Assembly: GCA_024642245.1 (NCBI GenBank)
Contig: JAHEBM010000030.1
Location: forward strand, 1 to 38,141
Length of the DNA: 38,141 nucleotides
Origin: Haliea sp.
Lineage (GTDB): Bacteria > Pseudomonadota > Gammaproteobacteria > Pseudomonadales > Halieaceae
Reading direction: 5' to 3'
This document shows positions 15,512 to 24,107 of this stretch, one piece after another; the first letter of the stretch is position 1, and every line of letters starts with the position of its first letter. The notes beneath the pieces were generated by a model, which saw nothing but the letters and a program-made list of their open reading frames with translations, did not search any database and was not told the origin of the DNA. A program made the position numbers and the translations under genes.

Positions 15512-16963
15512 ATGAGTAATCCCATAGCGCCTGCCATCATCCGCGGCGAAGTGATCGAAACAGACCTCGTTGAATACCCGGGGCGTGGCGACGTCATGAC
15601 CTTCGATGCCCCCGACCCGAAAAAGTTTGTCGACAGGTTACCGCTGCCGTCCCCCCGCGACATGCTGGACCTTTACGACCTCAGGTTCGACGACATCCTC
15701 GACTACCTCGAAGAGCTCGGCCAGTGTCTCAACATAAAAACCAACGAGCATCTGCAGCGCTCGCGGGAACTGACCTATGACGCGACGCCCCTGCCGCGGG
15801 AAATTATCGACATGGGCTACGAGGGTTTCAGCTCATTCTTCAACCGGGAGCAGGTACGCGAGATAGCGGAGCTGAGCGTCGGCTTGAACTACCTGGAGGG
15901 GTGGGTGCCACACAAGCTCAGGGATGGTGTGGTCATGAACGTCAGGGCCTTCGGCTCCCGCACCCTGCATATCGTTGCCGGTAATGGCCCCGGACTCGGG
16001 CTGATCACGCTGGCGCGCTGCGCTATCGCGCGCAGTGACTGTATCATCAAGGCGCCCTCCAATGACCCGTTCACTTCCGCCGCGCTGGCCCTGACCATGG
16101 TCGACATGGCGCCCGATCATCCAATCACCCGGCATTTCTCCGTGGCCTACTGGAAGGGCGGGGATGCCGAGGTCGAGGACAAGCTGTACCAGCCCCATAA
16201 TATCGAGAAGATCGTTGCCTGGGGCGGACTCGCGGGCATCAAGCATGTCACGAAATACATCCAGCCCGGCCTGGAACTGATTTCCCTCGATCCCAAAACG
16301 AGTATCAGCGTGGTGGGACCAGGGGCGCTTGAAAATGAGCAGACCATGCGTGAGACGGCGGGCCGCCTGGCCGTCGATATCGGCGGGGCCAACCAGGCTG
16401 GCTGTGCCAGTTCCCGGGTAACCTACGTGGTTGCAGGGGATCGCGAGGATGCCGCCGAGCGCGTGACTGAGCTGGGCCGGATGACCTATGACGCCATCAT
16501 GCAGCTTTCCCCTACCTTCAGTACCAAGCCCAAAGCCTATGACAAGCAACTCAAGTCGCATGTGGATGCACTGCGCTGGGACGATGAATGGTTTGAGGTC
16601 ATCGGTGGTGAGGACGATGAAGGGGCGATCATCATTTCAAAACTGCCTCGACCGGTCGATTTCGCGGCCTACCTGGCGGATCGCACGGCCAACCTTGTTA
16701 CCTGTGAATCGATCGACGATGTCCTCCTGGGGATCGATGCCTATTCACAGACGATTGGTGTCTGGCCCGAAAGTTATAAATCACAGTTACAGGATATCGT
16801 GCCGTTCTACGGCGCGCAGCGCCTGGTCACGCTGGGCAACGCGCTGTATAACGGACCGCTCCTGGGCAAGGCCCACGACGGCATTCAACCGGTGAGCCGC
16901 ATGGTGAAGTGGATATCGAACGAGGTTTTCGAAGGCGTTACTGACAGTTCACCGCTAAGCTGA
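15512..16963 (+). CDS. LuxC-like acyl-CoA/acyl-protein reductase
   Basis: The 483-residue protein matches the LuxC branch of the aldehyde dehydrogenase superfamily: GNGPGLG (157-163) in the cofactor region, WGGLAGIKH at 237-245 and the presumed catalytic Cys298 in NQAGCASSR. LuxC takes an acyl group onto its Cys and reduces it with NADPH to a long-chain aldehyde. With the LuxE-like gene 14 bp upstream and a WS/DGAT 19 bp downstream, it likely produces aldehyde on the way to wax-type esters. The aldehyde-to-alcohol step would need another enzyme; no dedicated one is in this operon. Confidence 0.88.
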   Translation: MSNPIAPAIIRGEVIETDLVEYPGRGDVMTFDAPDPKKFVDRLPLPSPRDMLDLYDLRFDDILDYLEELGQCLNIKTNEHLQRSRELTYDATPLPREIIDMGYEGFSSFFNREQVREIAELSVGLNYLEGWVPHKLRDGVVMNVRAFGSRTLHIVAGNGPGLGLITLARCAIARSDCIIKAPSNDPFTSAALALTMVDMAPDHPITRHFSVAYWKGGDAEVEDKLYQPHNIEKIVAWGGLAGIKHVTKYIQPGLELISLDPKTSISVVGPGALENEQTMRETAGRLAVDIGGANQAGCASSRVTYVVAGDREDAAERVTELGRMTYDAIMQLSPTFSTKPKAYDKQLKSHVDALRWDDEWFEVIGGEDDEGAIIISKLPRPVDFAAYLADRTANLVTCESIDDVLLGIDAYSQTIGVWPESYKSQLQDIVPFYGAQRLVTLGNALYNGPLLGKAHDGIQPVSRMVKWISNEVFEGVTDSSPLS

Positions 16964-16982
16964 CATCAGGCAGAGGCAACCG

Positions 16983-18530
16983 ATGAGTAAATTGAGGCAA
17001 CTGACACCCCAGGATGTGATGTTCGTGGGTGGGGAAAACTCCAAGGTCTACCAGCACACGGCCGGACTTATCATGCTGGACGCCAGCGACAGTCCCGGCT
17101 TCTGCTTTGACGTTTACCGGCGACACCTGCAGGAGCGCCTGAGTCACATACCCCAGTTCCACTGGAAGTTGCACGAAGTGCCGCTGGGCCTCGACCTGCC
17201 TTACTGGGTACAGGACGAGAACTTCAGTTTTGACCATCACATACGGCGTATTGCGGTACCTTCCCCCGGTGATCGGGCGGCGCTTACCGAACTCGTGTCC
17301 TACCTGTACTGCAAACACATGGACCGCAACCGGCCCTTGTGGGAGGCCTGGTTCATCGAGGGGCTGGCGGACGGGCAATACGCCGTCCTGCAAAAGCAGC
17401 ACCACTGCATGATGGACGGGGAGGGGGCCAGTAAGCTGGTTGAAGCGATGTGTGACCTGGCACCGAACGCGGCACCCCGGAAAGTTGATGCACACATTGA
17501 AAATGCCCGCCCGGGTGAGGTGCCCGAGGCATGGCGCATGTCACTGACCGCCGCGGGGCGCCTGTCCCAACTGCCACTGCGGGTCGGCCGGGAGATCTAC
17601 GGCACACTCCGTCACAGCGTCTGGGCGCGGGTGACGCAAAAGGAGGCATCGAAAAAGAAACCCCATGCACCCAATACGTTTTTTAACGGGGATATAGGGC
17701 GCTACCGCGGCCTTGTCTTCGCTTCACTGTCCCTGGCGGACGTCAAGACGATCAAGGAGCATTTCGGGGTTACTGTGAATGAGGTGGTACTGGCCCTCGT
17801 GGGCAGCAGCATGCGTGATTACCTCCTGGCGCAGGGCAGTTTGCCTGACGAGGCTTTGAGAACCTCCATCCCCGTCTCATTGCGCACTGCAAGTGACGAT
17901 GAGTTCAGTAACAGGGTCACGCTGGCAGCGGTGTCCCTGGCCACGGACCTCGCCGACCCGGCGGAGCGCATCCGGGTGATAGCCGCGGATGCCGAGGTGG
18001 CCAAGGAGCAGGCCCACAGCGGGGGCAGGGGAATGATGGAAATCGTTCAGCTGCTGCCGCCGGTGCTGATCAACGCAATGCTAACCATGGCGCCACCGGA
18101 GCAGGTGACTGAAATGGCGGGCGTCAACCTGGTGGTTTCCAGTGTGCGCGGCAGTGATAAACCGATGTACATCGGCGGGGCGCGCATGACGGCGACTTAC
18201 CCCATGTCGATTATCACCCCGGGTGGGGGTATCAACATTACCTGTGTCAGTTACGCCGGTAAGGTGGATGTGGGCATTACCATCGACCCGGACAAGGTGC
18301 CCGAGCCCTGGAGTATCATTGATGGCTTGCACCGGGCGCTGGAAGAATACGTACGGCTGGCCGGGGGAAAAACGCCGGTAAGGAAAAAAGCGCAGGCAAA
18401 GAAGAAAACACCCGCAAGGAAGAAAACAGCGGCAAGGAAGAAAGCACCGCCAAGGAAGAAAGCACCGGCAAGCAAGCAAAACACCACGAGGCCGCGGGCC
18501 GCAAAAAAGCGCGCCGTCAGCCGTAAATAA
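16983..18530 (+). CDS. Wax ester synthase/diacylglycerol acyltransferase with a lysine-rich repeated tail
   Basis: The 515-residue protein is a WS/DGAT: the active-site motif HHCMMDG occupies residues 140-146 (His140, His141, Asp145), PLW precedes it at 118-120, and the C-terminal domain has NLVVSSVRGSD. Such enzymes join an acyl-CoA to an alcohol or diacylglycerol at the membrane or lipid-body surface. The last 54 residues or so (about 462-515) are a Lys/Ala/Pro-rich histone-like tail built from repeats such as ARKKAP, which normal family members lack. It could bind phospholipid, polyphosphate or DNA. The gene ends the LuxE/LuxC operon. Confidence 0.93.
   Translation: MSKLRQLTPQDVMFVGGENSKVYQHTAGLIMLDASDSPGFCFDVYRRHLQERLSHIPQFHWKLHEVPLGLDLPYWVQDENFSFDHHIRRIAVPSPGDRAALTELVSYLYCKHMDRNRPLWEAWFIEGLADGQYAVLQKQHHCMMDGEGASKLVEAMCDLAPNAAPRKVDAHIENARPGEVPEAWRMSLTAAGRLSQLPLRVGREIYGTLRHSVWARVTQKEASKKKPHAPNTFFNGDIGRYRGLVFASLSLADVKTIKEHFGVTVNEVVLALVGSSMRDYLLAQGSLPDEALRTSIPVSLRTASDDEFSNRVTLAAVSLATDLADPAERIRVIAADAEVAKEQAHSGGRGMMEIVQLLPPVLINAMLTMAPPEQVTEMAGVNLVVSSVRGSDKPMYIGGARMTATYPMSIITPGGGINITCVSYAGKVDVGITIDPDKVPEPWSIIDGLHRALEEYVRLAGGKTPVRKKAQAKKKTPARKKTAARKKAPPRKKAPASKQNTTRPRAAKKRAVSRK
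18396..18467 (+). repeat. Four tandem 18-bp repeats encoding the lysine-rich tail
   Basis: Units begin at 18396, 18414, 18432 and 18450; each resembles GCAAGGAAGAAAGCACCG and encodes six residues (AKKKTP, ARKKTA, ARKKAP, PRKKAP). A partial fifth unit follows. The in-frame repeat can expand or contract by slippage without breaking the gene. Confidence 0.85.
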
Positions 18531-18597
18531 CAGGCTGCCGGTGCTGCTTGTACCGGGAGGTAGTGTGCTGTAAGGCGCCTACCGCATCGGTTCAGGT

Positions 18598-18837
18598 TCA
18601 GCCCAGGGCGTCGGCGTCTGCGACCACCGGGTGACTTTCGCGGGTTGCCCGCAGTTGCTTTTCAGGCTCACCGTAGTCGCTGATTTCGATGTAATCCTCA
18701 TGCACTGCCTTGATTTCCGCCGCGAACGGGAAATCCCCCAGCGATGGAACCCGGTAGCTTACGGTGTCACCCACCTTGAAAGTGGCAGGTTCAAAGTTAA
18801 ATTTGTAAGGGCAATCACCCTGGCCCATTCCCATCAT
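18598..18837 (-). CDS. Small hypothetical protein (79 aa)
   Basis: I do not recognise this acidic 79-residue protein. It starts MMGMGQGDCPYKFNFEP, contains a short beta-rich stretch (KVGDTVSYRVPS then EDYIEISDYGEP) and has no signal or membrane segment. GAGGAG lies 8 bases before the ATG at 18837, which supports translation. It is the last gene of the leftward block, 76 bp after the MFS gene, and converges with the WS/DGAT gene. The 67-bp convergent gap shows no clear terminator. Confidence 0.7.
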   Translation of the reverse strand: MMGMGQGDCPYKFNFEPATFKVGDTVSYRVPSLGDFPFAAEIKAVHEDYIEISDYGEPEKQLRATRESHPVVADADALG

Positions 18838-18913
18838 GTCTTTCTCTCCTCAACCCGTGCGGCGACACCTGCAGGATGTTGTTTCGAAACGTGCTTGTAG
18901 TTGCTGAAAAATT

Positions 18914-20284
18914 TCACTGACTTTCCATTTCCGCCATGGCCTCTCGCATGCCACTACATCCCGCTGCCAATAGTAAGGCCCCGATCGGGCAGAATATGGC
19001 AATCAGGGTGGCCATGCCCAGCCCGATATCGGCCGGGCCGGAGAAGAGGTAGTCGGAAATGCCCGCAATCAGCACCGGACCGCCGCTGACGCTGACAAGC
19101 CCGACAGTCGCTGCGAAAAAAGCGACACCGGTACCGCGCATCTCATTGGGGGTCACCAGGTTCATTGCGGCGCCATAACAGGCCGGCAGGGGGGACAGCA
19201 GAACCAGGAAAACACCGATCCCGGCAAGGAAAATCCACGGGTTGCCGCTGGTGGTGGCGATGACGCCAACCGGCGCGGCAATGAGCAGGCAAGTCGCATA
19301 CCAGCGCAACTGCGCATCGCGGTAGCCCCGGCTGTACATGGCGTCCACAATGTACCCGCATATCAGCTTGCCGGCGACACCGGCAATCACCAGTGTCAGG
19401 CCAAATGACAGCCCGATCTGGCTGGCGCTCCAGCCAAAGGTCCTGCCCATGTGCGCCGGGTACCAGACGCCGCAACCGGCCAGGACCGCGGAGGCGAGGG
19501 CGAAGCCGCTGTAGTGATACAGGAAAAACCGTATGCGCAGACGCATGAACCGTAACAGGTCGCGGTATGCTGTAAAAATCCCACGTGACAGAGAGGTGCT
19601 TTTTTCAACCGTTCGCTGGTTTCTGCGCAGCGGTTCAGGCAGGGTGAAGATAATAAAAGAGAGCAGGAAGCCGGGAATGCCGAGCACAAAAAACACGGCC
19701 TGCCACGCGCGAATTTCGCCGACAAGGGGCAAGGTATAGGTGTCGGCATGGGAAACCAGCTCGACAATCGCCCCGCCCAGCAGGTAAGCGGTACCCGAGC
19801 CCAGGGACGAGCCGAGTGCGTACACCGCCATTGCCGAAGTAAGCTTGTCCCGGGGGAACAGGTCGGCAAGCATGGAGGTGGCGCTGGGATTAAGGCCGGC
19901 CTCGCCGACACCTACCCCTACCCGCGCCAGCATCATCTGCCAGAAATGCTGGGCCATGCCGCAGGCCGCGGTGGCCAGTGACCACACCGACACGCTGACA
20001 AAAATGATCCAGCGGCGACTTGCCCGATCAGTGAGTGCGCCGGCCAGGAAACCGAAGATCGTATAAGTGATAGCGAACGCGAAGCCGTGCAGCAGGCCGA
20101 ACTGCATATCGCTGATACCCATATCCCGTTTGATCGGATCCACCAGCAGGGAAATGATGAAGCGATCCAGAATCGATAGCCAGTAAAGCGAGGCGAATAC
20201 GATGGTCGCATACCAGGCCACCGCCGGTGCGGGGTAGGGCGCTTCGTGCCCGGGGCTTGAGGTCGATACGACAGGTTCCGGCAT
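18914..20284 (-). CDS. MFS transporter, spinster-like
   Basis: The 456-residue protein has about twelve hydrophobic helices. The first helix ends in LDRFIISLLVDPIK and the loop after helix 2 has GALTDRASRRW, the major-facilitator motif A; a VGVGEAG segment lies in helix 4. This pattern fits the spinster-like group common in proteobacterial steroid and aromatic degraders. It is an inner-membrane, probably proton-coupled carrier. The ferredoxin gene ends 47 bp upstream. The cargo is unknown; a pathway substrate taken up after the outer-membrane receptor is a reasonable guess. Confidence 0.93.
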   Translation of the reverse strand: MPEPVVSTSSPGHEAPYPAPAVAWYATIVFASLYWLSILDRFIISLLVDPIKRDMGISDMQFGLLHGFAFAITYTIFGFLAGALTDRASRRWIIFVSVSVWSLATAACGMAQHFWQMMLARVGVGVGEAGLNPSATSMLADLFPRDKLTSAMAVYALGSSLGSGTAYLLGGAIVELVSHADTYTLPLVGEIRAWQAVFFVLGIPGFLLSFIIFTLPEPLRRNQRTVEKSTSLSRGIFTAYRDLLRFMRLRIRFFLYHYSGFALASAVLAGCGVWYPAHMGRTFGWSASQIGLSFGLTLVIAGVAGKLICGYIVDAMYSRGYRDAQLRWYATCLLIAAPVGVIATTSGNPWIFLAGIGVFLVLLSPLPACYGAAMNLVTPNEMRGTGVAFFAATVGLVSVSGGPVLIAGISDYLFSGPADIGLGMATLIAIFCPIGALLLAAGCSGMREAMAEMESQ

Positions 20285-20331
20285 TGTGTTTATCCTTCTG
20301 GAGAAACCTGGCGATGCGGCAATGGCCAGCC

Positions 20332-20652
20332 CTAGAACTGGGTTGCCGGCAGCCTGACGACAAGGCCGTCAAGCTCATCGTTGACGATGATCTGGCAGCT
20401 CAGGCGGCTGTTGGGCTGGGGGTCAATCACGAAGTCCAGCATCTGCGCTTCCACGTCATCGGCCGCGCCTACTTTTTCTGTCCATGCCTCATCCACGAAA
20501 CAGTGGCATGTGGCGCAGCTGCAGGCCCCGCCGCAATCCGCCAGTATACCGCTGACACCATTGTCGACGGCGGCGTGCATCACTGAGGTACCGGCTGGAA
20601 CATGTACTTCCTGCTCCTGTCCGTCGTGGCTGATAAAGGTGACTACTGGCAT
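20332..20652 (-). CDS. [2Fe-2S] ferredoxin (putidaredoxin/adrenodoxin type)
   Basis: The 106-residue protein has the cluster ligands Cys40, Cys46, Cys49 and Cys86 in the spacing of vertebrate-type and P450 ferredoxins. Extra cysteines at 44 and 51 lie in the cluster loop. A ferredoxin reductase gene sits 31 bp upstream on the same strand, so the pair forms an electron chain from NAD(P)H. The recipient could be the P450 at 6075 or an oxygenase outside the window. Confidence 0.94.
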   Translation of the reverse strand: MPVVTFISHDGQEQEVHVPAGTSVMHAAVDNGVSGILADCGGACSCATCHCFVDEAWTEKVGAADDVEAQMLDFVIDPQPNSRLSCQIIVNDELDGLVVRLPATQF

Positions 20653-20683
20653 ATCGGTAATTCCTGTTTACTTCGCTGATGTG

Positions 20684-21907
20684 TTAGGAGAAGGCCTGTT
20701 GAATATCGCTGGAGTCATCGGCCAGTTTGTCGGGGTCCGCACGCATACCCGTGGTTAGCGCCCGGCGGACCATCATAAACTCCTTGGGACGGTTTACCGC
20801 ATCTACTGCCAGCAGCCGGTCGCCACCGAAATAGAAAGCGGCAAAGCTACGCCCGGTGTCGCTGGCGCCGCGCAATACGACGCGGTCAAATCCCTGGGAC
20901 AATCCTGCAATCTGCAGTTTCAGGTCGAACTGGTCGGACCAGAACCAGGGCAGGGCATGGTAGGCTTCCAGCTTGCCGCAGAGTGTATTGGCAGCGGTCT
21001 TGGCCTGGTCGGTGGCATTCTGCACCGATTCCAGCCGCAGTCGGCGATCGTAGATCGGGTTATAGTGACTGGTGCAATCACCGGCGGCAACGATATCCGG
21101 ATCCGATGTGCGGGCGAATTCATCCACCGCGATGCCGTTGTCAACTTCCAGCCCGGCTGCTTCGGCCAGTTCTGTTGCCGGCATGACACCGACCCCGATG
21201 ACGACCAGGTCGGCATCGAGCCTGGTCCCGTCCGCCAGCCTGACTGCCGCCACTTTGCCGCTGCCCTCCAGAGACTCCACCGAGGCGTCGGTGACGATAT
21301 TGACACCCTCCTCGCCATGTATGCGACTGTAAAAGGCGGATACCTCCGGCGCCGTCACCCGCTGCAGTATCCGCGGCATGGCTTCAAGCACGGTAACCTG
21401 CATGCCCAGTTTCCGCATGGAGGCGGCGGTTTCGAGGCCGATGTAGCCGCCGCCGATAATGACGGCCGACTTACCCCGCCCGACATAGGCCCGGATCCGG
21501 TCCACGTCCTGGAGGTCGCGCAGGTAGAAGACCCCGTCAAGATCGTGACCCGGCAGGGAGAGCTTGCGCACCCGCGCGCCGGTGGTCAGGGCCAGCCTGG
21601 TGTAGGGAATGCTGCCGCCATCGTGCAGCGTAACGGTCTTTGCCTGCCGGTCTATGGCCGTTACTCGCGTCCCGAGGACCAGGTCGATAGCGGATTTTTC
21701 GTAAAATGTTGCCGGCCGGATCAGCAGTTCGTCGCTGTGCTTTTCGCCGGCCAGGTAGGCCTTGGACAACGGCGGCCGCTGGTAGGGCGGAATCGCCTCA
21801 TCTCCCACGATGGAGATATTACCTTGCCACCCACCCTGGCGAAGGCTGGCCCCCAGCTGTGCTGCAGCATGGCTGGCGCCGATGATGACGGCGTGTTCAC
21901 TGTCCAT
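20684..21907 (-). CDS. NAD(P)H-dependent ferredoxin reductase (putidaredoxin reductase family)
   Basis: The 407-residue flavoprotein has an N-terminal FAD motif VIIGASHAAAQLG, the signature RPPLSKAYL (44-52), an NAD-binding motif IGGGYIGLE (151-159) and DIVAAGDC in the second FAD segment. The length is standard for putidaredoxin, terpredoxin and rubredoxin reductases. It transfers electrons from NAD(P)H through FAD to a ferredoxin, most likely the [2Fe-2S] protein 31 bp downstream. It follows the PQQ dehydrogenase by 91 bp on the same strand. Confidence 0.95.
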   Translation of the reverse strand: MDSEHAVIIGASHAAAQLGASLRQGGWQGNISIVGDEAIPPYQRPPLSKAYLAGEKHSDELLIRPATFYEKSAIDLVLGTRVTAIDRQAKTVTLHDGGSIPYTRLALTTGARVRKLSLPGHDLDGVFYLRDLQDVDRIRAYVGRGKSAVIIGGGYIGLETAASMRKLGMQVTVLEAMPRILQRVTAPEVSAFYSRIHGEEGVNIVTDASVESLEGSGKVAAVRLADGTRLDADLVVIGVGVMPATELAEAAGLEVDNGIAVDEFARTSDPDIVAAGDCTSHYNPIYDRRLRLESVQNATDQAKTAANTLCGKLEAYHALPWFWSDQFDLKLQIAGLSQGFDRVVLRGASDTGRSFAAFYFGGDRLLAVDAVNRPKEFMMVRRALTTGMRADPDKLADDSSDIQQAFS

Positions 21908-21998
21908 AGATATCCCTGCCTGTTATGCGCATTTTGTGGTTAATCGGCCATGCTGACCAATCAATTGGAATTCGTCAAGACTGCGGATGCCCCGCTGC

Positions 21999-23987
21999 CT
22001 ATTTAGCCGATTTGGGCAGTTTATAGGCGACGACGGAGTCCCCCATGGTCGTGCCATACATACTGTGCCCGCCCGCGGGTATAACGATGTACTGCTCCCC
22101 ATCGATTGCATAACTGACCGGCACCGCGGTGCCGGCGGCGGGCAGGTCAGCCTGCCACAACACTTTTCCACTTTGCAGGTCGAAGGCCCGCAACTGGTCG
22201 TCCAGGGTGTAGCCGATGAAAACCAGGCCCCCGGCCGTTACCAGTGCGCCGCCGGCGCCGGGCGTGCCAAATTCGAGGGGAAAGGGCAGCGGTAACATTT
22301 TCTCGAGGCTGCCCAGGGGCACATCCCAGAGAATTTTCCGGCTGACGATATCCACCGCCGTCAGGCCGGCCCAGGGTGGCTCGGAGCAAGGTGCGCCGAG
22401 GGGTGAAAGCAGGGGCTCTATTTTGACCACGTAAGGGGATCCCTTTACGTGGAAGGTCATGGCGCTCCCACCCTCGATGGCCTGGTCGTCACCCTCTGCC
22501 GGCGCCTGTACCTGCGCAACCGGCACCAGGGTCAGTACCGTCGGCACCCGGTTCGATGGAACCACCATGATATGGCTTTCGGGATCGTAGGCGCCGCCTC
22601 CCCAGTTTGGGCCACCCCCCGACGACGGTGAGAAAATCGTACCTTTCTCACTGGGGGGCGTGTACAGCGGGCCGTACTGGTATTGCTCGATTTTTTTACG
22701 GCATAACCACCGGTCAATAGGGGTGAAGCCCCCGGCGTCATCCGGTGTAAAGCCTGTTTTCATGATTGTCGGCATGCCGACCGGGAAGGGTTGGGTGGGG
22801 GAGAGAACCTCGCCGGGAACCTTTCCCTCCTGGGGTACCGGTCGCTCTTCCACGGGAACCAGTGGCTCGCCCGTTTTGCGGTCGAACACGAAGATCAGGC
22901 CCATTTTGGTGTTCTGGACCAGTGCCGGCACCCGCTTGCCGTCGTGTGGGTAATCGACCAGCAGGGGGTGCGAGGGAATGTCATAATCAAAAACATTGTG
23001 GTGCACCAGTTGGTAGTGCCACGCCACCTTGCCGGTTGCGCCTTCCAGTGCCACCACTGACGTGGTGTACAGGTTGTCTCCCACCCGGTCACCACCGTAA
23101 AAATCGCTGGAGGAGCTGGTTGTTGGCAGGTAGACGAGGTCGAGCGTCTCGTCGACCGCCATGGAAGACCAGACATTGCCGCCACCGAAGCCCTCGCCTG
23201 AACCGCGCGACCATGTCGCTGAAGCGGGGTCGCCCGGATCACGTGGCACCGGGTCAAATTCCCAGAGCTGTGCGCCGCTGCGCGCGTCAAATGCCAGTAC
23301 CCGGCCGCTGGGTGCGTCAACGCGCTGGTTGTCGGCCACCGATGAGCTGACCACCACGACATCGTTCACCACAGCCGGGTTGGAGCCGGCCACAAGCTCG
23401 GCGGCAAACAGAATCGGTTTGCTGGGGGCCATTGTGACCACGCCCTGCTCGCCAAAGCCCTCGCAGGACTTGCCTGTCCTGGCATCGATTGCGACCAGTT
23501 TGTAGTCCGTGGTGCCGAGGAAAATCCTGGAGCTACAGCTTGCCCCCCGGGCTGCCTTCCGGTCGACCCAATGACTGATACCCCGGCATTTCTGGTAAAC
23601 AGAGCCATCTTTCTGCGCGGGCGTTTTGGGGTCGAAGGTCCAGCGTTCCTCGCCGCTTGCAGGATCCAGCGCGATCACCCGCCGGGATACGGAGCAGACG
23701 ACGAGGTTGCCCTCGATAATGCTGGGCTGATCTTCAAACGCGATAAAGGCATTGGCCACTCCCTTGGCCGGAATCTCACCGGTGTGATACTCCCAGGCGA
23801 GTTCGAGATTGGCGACGTTCGCCTTGTTGATCTGTGTCAGTGACGAGTATTTCGTATTGGCTTCATAGTCATCACCGGCAGTATCAGTGGCGAACAGGCA
23901 TTGGCTCGAGGTCGCGGCAATAAGCAGCAGCGGAGCCCGCAACCACAGTGCGGCGCGGGGCTTGTGGGCAGGGAGGGCATTTGTCAT
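21999..23987 (-). CDS. PQQ-dependent quinoprotein dehydrogenase, periplasmic
   Basis: The 662-residue protein starts with a signal peptide (MTNALPAHKPRAALWLR then a hydrophobic stretch ending in CLFA) and continues as a PQQ beta-propeller: YSSLTQINKANV near the start, WSFDP-like blade motifs and a C-terminal FGTPGAGGALVTAGGL and GGHSMYGTTMGD typical of membrane glucose-dehydrogenase-like quinoproteins. It lacks the N-terminal helices of Gcd and a haem domain. Members oxidise sugars or alcohols in the periplasm and pass electrons to the quinone pool. I chose ATG 23987 since the longer frame from 24038 puts an odd hydrophilic segment before the signal. The start is weak in ribosome-binding sequence. 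Confidence 0.9.
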   Translation of the reverse strand: MTNALPAHKPRAALWLRAPLLLIAATSSQCLFATDTAGDDYEANTKYSSLTQINKANVANLELAWEYHTGEIPAKGVANAFIAFEDQPSIIEGNLVVCSVSRRVIALDPASGEERWTFDPKTPAQKDGSVYQKCRGISHWVDRKAARGASCSSRIFLGTTDYKLVAIDARTGKSCEGFGEQGVVTMAPSKPILFAAELVAGSNPAVVNDVVVVSSSVADNQRVDAPSGRVLAFDARSGAQLWEFDPVPRDPGDPASATWSRGSGEGFGGGNVWSSMAVDETLDLVYLPTTSSSSDFYGGDRVGDNLYTTSVVALEGATGKVAWHYQLVHHNVFDYDIPSHPLLVDYPHDGKRVPALVQNTKMGLIFVFDRKTGEPLVPVEERPVPQEGKVPGEVLSPTQPFPVGMPTIMKTGFTPDDAGGFTPIDRWLCRKKIEQYQYGPLYTPPSEKGTIFSPSSGGGPNWGGGAYDPESHIMVVPSNRVPTVLTLVPVAQVQAPAEGDDQAIEGGSAMTFHVKGSPYVVKIEPLLSPLGAPCSEPPWAGLTAVDIVSRKILWDVPLGSLEKMLPLPFPLEFGTPGAGGALVTAGGLVFIGYTLDDQLRAFDLQSGKVLWQADLPAAGTAVPVSYAIDGEQYIVIPAGGHSMYGTTMGDSVVAYKLPKSAK

Positions 23988-24012
23988 AGATAGTACTGGC
24001 TTGTCGTCGGGC

Positions 24013-24056
24013 AAATTGGTGTCGCAATGCTGACACAAATTCCGACAGGGGTAAAC
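24013..24056. promoter_or_regulatory. 44-bp element, copy 1, upstream of the PQQ dehydrogenase
   Basis: The element contains the inverted repeat TTGGTGTC-N8-GACACAAA and ends in GACAGGGGTAAAC. It is nearly identical to the element at 25268-25311. It begins 26 bp before the PQQ gene start, in a 120-bp gap without a gene, and could act as an operator or activator site. Confidence 0.6.
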
Positions 24057-24107
24057 CGGGGCTCATGCCCGGACGTATCGGGCGTACCCGGCCGGTGTGC
24101 GCGCTGT

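Noticed and set aside
14046..16963. Bioluminescence operon
   Set aside because: LuxE- and LuxC-like genes are present, but no luxA, luxB or other lux genes are near; the third gene is a WS/DGAT.
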